A stretch of DNA of 64,000 nt from Leptolyngbyaceae cyanobacterium HOT.MB2.61 (GTDB lineage: Bacteria > Cyanobacteriota > Cyanobacteriia > Leptolyngbyales > Leptolyngbyaceae), in the NCBI GenBank assembly GCA_023511615.1, contig JAIMBL010000005.1:1-64000 (forward strand), in the 5' to 3' direction. This document shows, one piece after another, positions 57,505 through 64,000 of this stretch. The stretch's first letter is position 1. Each line of letters starts with the position of its first letter. The position numbers and the translations under genes were made by a program. The notes under the pieces are model-generated. The model did not search any database. It saw only the letters and a program-made list of their open reading frames with translations, and was not told the DNA's origin.

Positions 57505-60255
57505 TCACTCTTGCATTTCTGGTTGATAAAAGTCTGCCCAATCACAGAGGCAGCGATCGCTATCATCCACACTTGGATTCGTTTTCAAGTAGTCTCCTAA
57601 CCAGCGACAACCACGCGTCAATAAGTCGTTCAGATCCCTGTTTTTCTGTCCTTCCAGGGTTTGAAGCAGTTGACCCTCCAGGCTCCAAAGCTTAATGGTT
57701 TTGTCGGCACTGGCAGAGGCGATTTGCTGACCATCCGGGCTGAAGCGAACTGCGAGGATGCGATCGCCGTGTCCCTCAAGCGAGTGAATCAGCGAACCAT
57801 TGACACTCCAAAGCTTAACCGTATTGTCAGCGCTGGAGGAAGCAATGTGTTTGCCATCGGGGCTGAATTGAACACTCCACACCCAGTCGTAGTGTCCTCT
57901 AAAAGTTTGCGCTTCCCTGCCGTCTAATGTCCAAAGTTTTACCAAATTGTCGGCGCTGGCAGAGGCAATTTGCTGACCATTCGGGTTGAAGCTGATACTC
58001 CAGACAGCAGAGCCATGCCCTTGCAGCGTTTGCAACTCATTACCCTCCAGATCCCACAGCTTAATGGTCCCATCTTCTGAGGCAGACGCCAGAATGCTAC
58101 CATCTGGACTGAAACAAACGCAGCGCACCCAATCCTGGTGTCCAGCGTATGTCTGTAATTCCTCACCAGTCAAACTCAGGAGTTTCACTGTTCCATCCTC
58201 AGCTGCTACCGCTAATTTTTCGCCGTCTGGGCTGAAACTGATACTCCATAAACGGGTCGTATAGTTTCCCAATTGCTTTAGCAAAGCACCATCTCTACTC
58301 CATAGATGAATACTGCCATCCTCGCCAGCAGAAGCAAGCATTTGCCCATCTGGACTGAAGGTGATGCTCCAGATCCAGTCCAAATGCCCTTTTAGAGTCT
58401 TTAGCAGCGTACCATCCTGTCCCCATAGCTTGATCGTGTTATCGGCACCAGAGGAGGCAATCAGTTTACCATCGGGGCTGTAACTGACACTCAGAGCCAT
58501 GCTGGTGTGCCCCTGGCAGTTTTCCAGATCCGTGCCATCCAATTTCCAGAATCTGACGGTTTTGTCGTCACTGGCTGAAATTAGTGTTGCTTCAAAGGGA
58601 TGAAAACTAACACCAAACACTCTGGCCTGATGGCCTTTGAAAGTCTGCAACTCAACACCATCCAGTCTCCAGAGCTTTACAGTCCAGTCGGAACTGGCAG
58701 AGGCGATCGCCTGTCCATCGGGGCTGAAGCTAACCCCCCAAATGCCAGCGCTATGCCCTTTAAATGTTTGCAGTTCAGTGCTATCCAGACTCCAAAGTTT
58801 GAGGGTGCGATCGGCACTAGCTGAAGCGAGCATTTGACCATCGGGGCTGAAACAAATGCACCAAATTCCAGACTCGTGTCCTCTCAATGTTTGGGTTTCT
58901 GGATTGCCTTCTAACGGAGTCGCAGTTTGTTCCAGGTTCCAAAGCCTGATTGCTTTATCATCACCTGCGGAAGCGAGCAGCGTACTATTGGGACTAAAAC
59001 AAACGCTCCATACCCCGCCCCTGTGCCCCTCAAGGGTTCGAACTAATTTGCCATTCAGATTCCAGACTTTGACGGTGTGATCTTCACTGGCGGATGCAAT
59101 CCACTTCCCATCGGGACTGAAGCAAATGTTGCGGATCGCCGCAGTGTGCCCTACGAACGTTCGTAACTCCGTAATTTCATCCGGCTGGGCTGCTAAATCT
59201 GTTAGATCCCAAAGCTTGATCGTTTTATCATCCCCAGCCGAAATTAGTAGTTTGCTATCGGGACTAAAGCGGATACTCCAGATCCGGGCGAGATGCCCTC
59301 TCAACGTTTTAAGTAAGGCACCATCCCAACGCCAGATCTTGACAGTTTTATCAATGCTTGAGGTCGCGATGAGATTTCCATCCGGGCTAATACAGACATC
59401 GGAAACACCGTTCGTATGCCCCTCTAATCGATTACGTTCCTGAATGCCATAGGCAACTTGCCACAGTACATCCACCAGCTTGGACTGAGTAGAGGATGGT
59501 AGCTCCGTTGTTATGGATTTCCACCCTGCTTTCACGCTGGCAACCAGAGAACCCAACTGGTCGTTCAACAGAAATAGCGCTTTGGAGAGCGAAGTGAGAG
59601 CATCAATTTCTGCAATTTCTGCTTTTTCATAAAGCTGCTTCCAACGCTGGATCTCCTGCTGCTGCCAGTGTTGGCTGGCAAGAATGAACCGTCTCTGAAG
59701 TTCAGTCGGTTCTGGTGTCTTGCGGTATGCCTGAGCTAACCATAGTGTCGAAGCTTCCAGGTCATTTCCTCGCAACAAACGATCGTCGTTGCGTCCTAAG
59801 CTGTCCCACTCGATCGCTCGCATGAGCAACCGCTTATGCTGCCGGACGTATTCCAGATCCGTATCCAGTGCTTCCGTCAGTTTTTGAAATGCACGGTCAA
59901 AATCATCCTCAGCGAAGGACAGCCAGTTATGTTTTCTGAGCGCGGGAGGCACCTGATCATCTGGAAAGTCTTTTTGACAAACAACAGGAATCAGACGCTT
60001 CTGGTGCTTGATGGCGTATTCCACTTCCTGGCGACAAAACTTGGAGGCAACTGCATTAGAACTCAAAATGGCAATGAAGGTATCGGCCTCCTCAATGCCA
60101 GTTTTAATTTCCTGCCGCCAATCAGCCGCTATAGGGATGTCTTCCCAATCAACCCAAACGTCACGGTTTTGTTGAGTCAGGGCATGATGGAGGGTCTTAA
60201 CAAAGGATATATCTCTACGAGAGTAGGAAATGAATACACTGGATATGTTAGTCAT
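57505..60255 (-). CDS. TIR-domain protein with 14 WD40 repeats
   Basis: N-terminal TIR (SSVFISYSRRDISFVKTLHHAL...SSNAVASKFCRQEVEYA) then 14 GH...(F/W)SPDG...(K/R)LW repeats; start at ATG 60255 (MTNISSV) preferred. Confidence 0.93.
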   Translation of the reverse strand: MTNISSVFISYSRRDISFVKTLHHALTQQNRDVWVDWEDIPIAADWRQEIKTGIEEADTFIAILSSNAVASKFCRQEVEYAIKHQKRLIPVVCQKDFPDDQVPPALRKHNWLSFAEDDFDRAFQKLTEALDTDLEYVRQHKRLLMRAIEWDSLGRNDDRLLRGNDLEASTLWLAQAYRKTPEPTELQRRFILASQHWQQQEIQRWKQLYEKAEIAEIDALTSLSKALFLLNDQLGSLVASVKAGWKSITTELPSSTQSKLVDVLWQVAYGIQERNRLEGHTNGVSDVCISPDGNLIATSSIDKTVKIWRWDGALLKTLRGHLARIWSIRFSPDSKLLISAGDDKTIKLWDLTDLAAQPDEITELRTFVGHTAAIRNICFSPDGKWIASASEDHTVKVWNLNGKLVRTLEGHRGGVWSVCFSPNSTLLASAGDDKAIRLWNLEQTATPLEGNPETQTLRGHESGIWCICFSPDGQMLASASADRTLKLWSLDSTELQTFKGHSAGIWGVSFSPDGQAIASASSDWTVKLWRLDGVELQTFKGHQARVFGVSFHPFEATLISASDDKTVRFWKLDGTDLENCQGHTSMALSVSYSPDGKLIASSGADNTIKLWGQDGTLLKTLKGHLDWIWSITFSPDGQMLASAGEDGSIHLWSRDGALLKQLGNYTTRLWSISFSPDGEKLAVAAEDGTVKLLSLTGEELQTYAGHQDWVRCVCFSPDGSILASASEDGTIKLWDLEGNELQTLQGHGSAVWSISFNPNGQQIASASADNLVKLWTLDGREAQTFRGHYDWVWSVQFSPDGKHIASSSADNTVKLWSVNGSLIHSLEGHGDRILAVRFSPDGQQIASASADKTIKLWSLEGQLLQTLEGQKNRDLNDLLTRGCRWLGDYLKTNPSVDDSDRCLCDWADFYQPEMQE

Positions 60256-60541
60256 AAAAATTTCCTCTGGGGGCAAGAGGTTTCCTCTATCTTCAAAGTA
60301 GATTCTTCTCATTCCGGAGTAATCGTCTTTGCTAATTACTCAGAAAGGAAAAAACACCCAAATGGGTGAATCAGCTATCAATACGGTCTCTTTGCGATAA
60401 CAACCAATGTTTTAACCAGAGTTTGATTTTGCGCATCGGTGCCAATGGTGATGATGGGAGTTTCTGGTTTGGGCTGTTCGCCGGGAAGATAGCCCGTCAT
60501 CTGATCAACACTGGAACGAAAATAGCTCATTATGTGAGTTA

Positions 60542-62947
60542 TTACTTCATTGGCTCAGAGGTTTTCAACAAAGATCGATTCGGAGCCAATTGGCTTTCAT
60601 AGCGGCTGTAAACAACTTGCGTTGAATGCCCGGAAGCAAACCAGTAGAGATCCTGGATCACTTGATAGGCACGATTTTCAGGCTCAGCTTTCAATTGCAC
60701 TAATGCCAGGTTGTTGACTCCAACCACTTCACGCCCATCCTGAAACCAGCGCCATTTCCAAAACATGAAGGGTTGTAGCCATCGCCACCGGGCTCTTCTT
60801 TTGCATTCCGATGAGGACATCAGCCAGGCGGGTGAGTTACCAAAAGTTGGGATCTGGACTGGGTTGCGAGGTATCCACTCCAGTGCACAAAACCAGTCGG
60901 GCTGCTCTGATGGCAAAGACATCTGGGTATCAGCCTGTTTGCCAGAAATGGGGAAGAACTTCCTGTTAGAAAGTTCTGTCATGGTGGGGGGATCGGTCCA
61001 GCCTGCCCAGTGGCGCACCTTTTCTGGCAACAACCACTCTTTCAGACGAGTGTGAATAATTTGAGTTCTGATTTCCTCGTTTTTCAACGCACTGGAAGTT
61101 AATTGAATTAAAACTGATTCCGCCTTAGGAGCTTTAGTAGGGAAGTTTGTATCGATGCAGGACAGACGTACTGTAGAACTGTAGTGGATGTCTCCGGACA
61201 GAATGATTACTTGATTGCGTTGTTCAAATAGAGTGATTAAGAATTGTGCCAGCGCATTATAGTTAATGTTCCAGGCATCTCCTACATCGGTTGAAAATAC
61301 TTTGTTACGTCGTAGCTGCCAGTGATGAATCCAATCAATTACCTGTAGTTCAAATACATTGGTTGGTGCAATGATGAACGTGATTCGAATTTCAGTACCA
61401 GCCGTTTCCTGCAAGGGTTCTAAAAGCTGCCGCTTAAAAGCAGTTGGGCATAATAACATGGGGGGCGTGATCGCCTTTCCATTCGCTGGATAGCCACGCC
61501 AGGTACGGGTATCTAAAACGATCACTTCATGGCACTGGCTCTGTAAGGTGTAATGCCAGGTAATGGTTTCTGGATGCCGATCCAAAATCAATACGGAATC
61601 ATCTTGAATTAATTCAGGTAAACCGGTGTGTGGATTGCTGGGAGGCATACCCAGGTATTGGGCGATCGCACCATAAGCCACCCTATCCGTTCCCTGCGAG
61701 TCAGACCAGGCTTGCGCCGCTGCCAGTAACTTTCCACCCGGTTGATTGGCCTCAAACTGCCAGGGAGTGTTGCCCCATGCCTGAAACACAGCGTAGGCTA
61801 ACAGGGCATTTTGTACAACCCATCGTCCCAACGGACGCCCATACACGCGCAAACACCAGGCCTGATTCAAGTTCCAATCATCACTGACATCATGATCATC
61901 AAAAATTGAGTAGACCGGGACATTGGCGAGAGCGCGCCGTACCTTCCAGAGGGTATGGATGAACTGTTCTATATCCCGCACTTCTCGATCCCACCGTTGG
62001 CAACTCTTGCGATCGCGGGTCATCTCCCGTCCTTTGGGAAAGGGAACCATCCAGCATACCGGCGACCATGCCAGTAAATAGGAGGCGTAATATTCCCCTA
62101 GGCTCAGCAGGTGGCTGTTGACCTTTGCCCGTTTATTCCGCAACCCAGCTGTAAACCCGGCCTGTTTGGTCGCAACTTTGGCCCGCTCCCCGGGGCGCAG
62201 TTGCCTGGGTGTGTAGTGCTGCGAGTTTGGGGCTTCTCTGGGACCAGCCGGAAGCTTTTCATCCCAGCCCAAAAGCAGATTGCCCAGATTGCTGGCTGCC
62301 CACAGTAGCGGATCGGCAACATCATCAGCATAAATCTGATCACCAGTCAGAAATATCTGATGGGGACGTTGCTGGGGCTGGCTGGCAGCCTCTTCAATCA
62401 AACAATCCAGAATTGGTAATGCATCGAACCCATCTCCGTGAGGTTTGCGACAAGAGCCGTGAACGATTCGTAAATGATCGATCTGCTGGGGGGGAAGAGC
62501 AAAGGTTGGCTTCTGGTGCGCAAAATAGCTGATGCTGACACGGGCATAACGATTGGAAACTAACGCCTGTTCCAGTGGGTACTCTGTTTGCTGGGTGGAA
62601 TCGGTAAAGCGGAGGTCATAGGCATACAGGCGATCGCTGCTCAGCCGCTGTCCCATTTCAGATCGGGCCGTAACTGCAACAATGTGGAGAAACTTTCCCA
62701 GTGCAACCGTAGAGCGCGTTGCCTTGAATAAGGAATTGCCAATCTCATTACCGCTGGCAAGGGTTTCGTAAATTGTGAGTTCTACCTGACACGCCTGTTT
62801 TAAGGCCACCCAAACGGTGACGGATTCGGGTTCTGTACTGCGCAAAACGGGGCCGGCCAGGATAAGCGGCAACGCTTGTAAGAATTCACTGCCAATTTGA
62901 GAATCCATTACAAACCGCGAAACCATCGGGGACGAAACGATGCCCAC
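60542..62947 (-). CDS. PhoD-like metallophosphatase/alkaline phosphatase D family protein
   Basis: IVHGSCRKPHGDGFDALPILD, IFLTGDQIYADDVADPL, YSIFDDHDVSDDWNL, VIILSGDIHYSSTVRL. Confidence 0.88.
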   Translation of the reverse strand: MGIVSSPMVSRFVMDSQIGSEFLQALPLILAGPVLRSTEPESVTVWVALKQACQVELTIYETLASGNEIGNSLFKATRSTVALGKFLHIVAVTARSEMGQRLSSDRLYAYDLRFTDSTQQTEYPLEQALVSNRYARVSISYFAHQKPTFALPPQQIDHLRIVHGSCRKPHGDGFDALPILDCLIEEAASQPQQRPHQIFLTGDQIYADDVADPLLWAASNLGNLLLGWDEKLPAGPREAPNSQHYTPRQLRPGERAKVATKQAGFTAGLRNKRAKVNSHLLSLGEYYASYLLAWSPVCWMVPFPKGREMTRDRKSCQRWDREVRDIEQFIHTLWKVRRALANVPVYSIFDDHDVSDDWNLNQAWCLRVYGRPLGRWVVQNALLAYAVFQAWGNTPWQFEANQPGGKLLAAAQAWSDSQGTDRVAYGAIAQYLGMPPSNPHTGLPELIQDDSVLILDRHPETITWHYTLQSQCHEVIVLDTRTWRGYPANGKAITPPMLLCPTAFKRQLLEPLQETAGTEIRITFIIAPTNVFELQVIDWIHHWQLRRNKVFSTDVGDAWNINYNALAQFLITLFEQRNQVIILSGDIHYSSTVRLSCIDTNFPTKAPKAESVLIQLTSSALKNEEIRTQIIHTRLKEWLLPEKVRHWAGWTDPPTMTELSNRKFFPISGKQADTQMSLPSEQPDWFCALEWIPRNPVQIPTFGNSPAWLMSSSECKRRARWRWLQPFMFWKWRWFQDGREVVGVNNLALVQLKAEPENRAYQVIQDLYWFASGHSTQVVYSRYESQLAPNRSLLKTSEPMK

Positions 62948-63015
62948 GCGTCAGGTATATTAGCATCAATGTACCGCATTGTAGAAACAATCTCTTCGTC
63001 TGGAGCATTGCTGCA

Positions 63016-64000
63016 CTAGACTGCATAGATCTTGTCCAGTTCCAGAAACGTTTGCAGCAGGACATTCGCTCCCTGGGTGCATTCTTCTGGAGAAGTATAT
63101 TCATCTTCAGAATGGCTAATTCCATTCCGACTGGGAACAAAAATCATACCCATATCAGTGAAGCGTCCGATCTCCTGGGCATCGTGTCCGGCCCGGCTGG
63201 GAAGGTGGGTATAGGGCAGATCTAGCCGTTCACATACCTCTCGAATGACCGTTTTGATTGGCTCAGCCGCCAGTGTTGGCAGGATGTGTAGAGTTTGGCG
63301 TAGGGTGATTTCGGTTTGGGTTGCAGCGGCGATCGCATCCAACTCCTTTTTCAATAAACTCAATAAATATTCCAGATGCTCTTGAGACAGGTCCCGCAGG
63401 TCGATCCTTAAATCCACTTTTCCGGGGACTGTATTCGTTGCATTGGGTGAAATGGTGAAATAACCTACAGTCGCCACCTGATCACCCGGTGTTTCCACGG
63501 CAATCCTGTTCACAGCTAGAACAATGTGAGCGGCGGCTACCAGGGCATCTTTCCGCAGGTGCATGGGAGTTGTTCCAGCGTGGTTCATGCGTCCAACCAC
63601 CGTCACGGCGAAGCGGTACTGCCCCACAATTCCATCCACAACCCCAATTGGAATACCCAGATGCTCTAAAACTCCCCCCTGCTCCACATGTAATTCAACA
63701 AAGGCTGCAATGTCAGAACGGTAGCGTTTTGCCGATCGAATTTTTGACCAGTGCCCCCCAATCTTTTCCAGACAAGGTTGAATCGGTGTCCCATCCAGAC
63801 GAGCATAGTAATCGGGTCCTTCCTTGATTTCGCCAGCCATTGCTTTGCTCCCAATCACCGAACGTTCTTCATCAGTGAACACAATCACTTCAAGCGGGTG
63901 GCGCAACTGAATTTTGTTCTCATTCAACACTCGCACCATCTCTATCCCGGCCAGAACACCCAAACAGCCGTCGTAACGACCTGCAACGGGAACCGTATCA
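63016..64000 (-). CDS. M20-family Zn-dependent hydrolase (N-carbamoyl-L-amino acid hydrolase/allantoate amidohydrolase type), 5' end outside the window
   Basis: Frame continues to the window edge (DTVPVAGRYDGCLGVLAGIEMVRVL); VFTDEERSVIGSKAMAG; VELHVEQGGVLE; SRAGHDAQEIGRF. Confidence 0.9.
   Translation of the reverse strand, partial: DTVPVAGRYDGCLGVLAGIEMVRVLNENKIQLRHPLEVIVFTDEERSVIGSKAMAGEIKEGPDYYARLDGTPIQPCLEKIGGHWSKIRSAKRYRSDIAAFVELHVEQGGVLEHLGIPIGVVDGIVGQYRFAVTVVGRMNHAGTTPMHLRKDALVAAAHIVLAVNRIAVETPGDQVATVGYFTISPNATNTVPGKVDLRIDLRDLSQEHLEYLLSLLKKELDAIAAATQTEITLRQTLHILPTLAAEPIKTVIREVCERLDLPYTHLPSRAGHDAQEIGRFTDMGMIFVPSRNGISHSEDEYTSPEECTQGANVLLQTFLELDKIYAV

Noticed and set aside
57661-59443. 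Plus-strand ORFs opposite the WD40 gene (57661-57927, 57986-58264, 58600-58824, 58637-58837, 58856-59080, 59126-59443)
   Set aside because: Artefacts of repeated WD40 codons on the other strand; no independent domain or start signal.
60366-60602. 78-aa plus-strand ORF between the TIR-WD40 and PhoD genes
   Set aside because: No domain, overlaps the PhoD 3' end, and coding character is weak.
1-64000. CRISPR array
   Set aside because: No series of identical 24-40-nt repeats with similar-length unique spacers was seen; the repeats present are dispersed hairpins and 7-nt tracts.
1-64000. tRNA or rRNA genes
   Set aside because: No convincing cloverleaf (GGTTCRA arm plus acceptor pairing) or rRNA signature was found by eye; a tRNAscan run would be needed to exclude one.

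Overview
This 64-kb window is cyanobacterial chromosome. The evidence is frequent GCGATCGC (HIP1) octamers, cyanophycin genes, a cyanate-uptake operon, heptad STRRs and HetZ-like and DUF1517-like proteins; it looks Leptolyngbya-like, but the genus is inference. Recognisable modules are: MASE1/PAS/GAF and hybrid histidine kinases; glyoxylate-type aminotransferase and 2-hydroxyacid dehydrogenase; GH65 phosphorylase plus beta-phosphoglucomutase; pdhB-secD-secF; a divergent sensor kinase/AraC-type response regulator pair; cynA-cynB-cynD-cynS; a CDF transporter; a class III nucleotidyl cyclase with a repeated C-terminal module; pentapeptide-repeat proteins; ispF; tandem DUF1517-like paralogues; trmD; cyanophycinase/cyanophycin synthetase; a three-gene phosphorelay cluster; HetZ-like; Sua5/YrdC; larC; pyrE; HNH; DHH; sixA; priA; a group 2 sigma factor; a TIR + 14xWD40 protein; a PhoD-like phosphatase; and an M20 amidohydrolase running off the right edge. 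The most notable observations are: (1) a GGDEF/EAL gene that is full length except for two in-frame stops (TGA and TAG); (2) a GH65 ORF and a beta-PGM ORF in the same frame separated by one TAG, with no ATG/GTG/TTG ahead of the PGM catalytic motif; (3) a MITE-like two-hairpin element with GGYTCTCCTG-type terminal inverted repeats in four copies, one supplying the C-terminus and stop of a CDS; (4) heptad repeats inside priA and larC coding sequence; (5) a TIR protein with exactly 14 WD40 repeats; (6) a cyclase with three tandem copies of an unnamed ~95-aa module; (7) a CynA whose Tat/lipobox signal lies about 124 aa inside the ORF. All calls were read by eye from the sequence and ORF translations; no database search was run.
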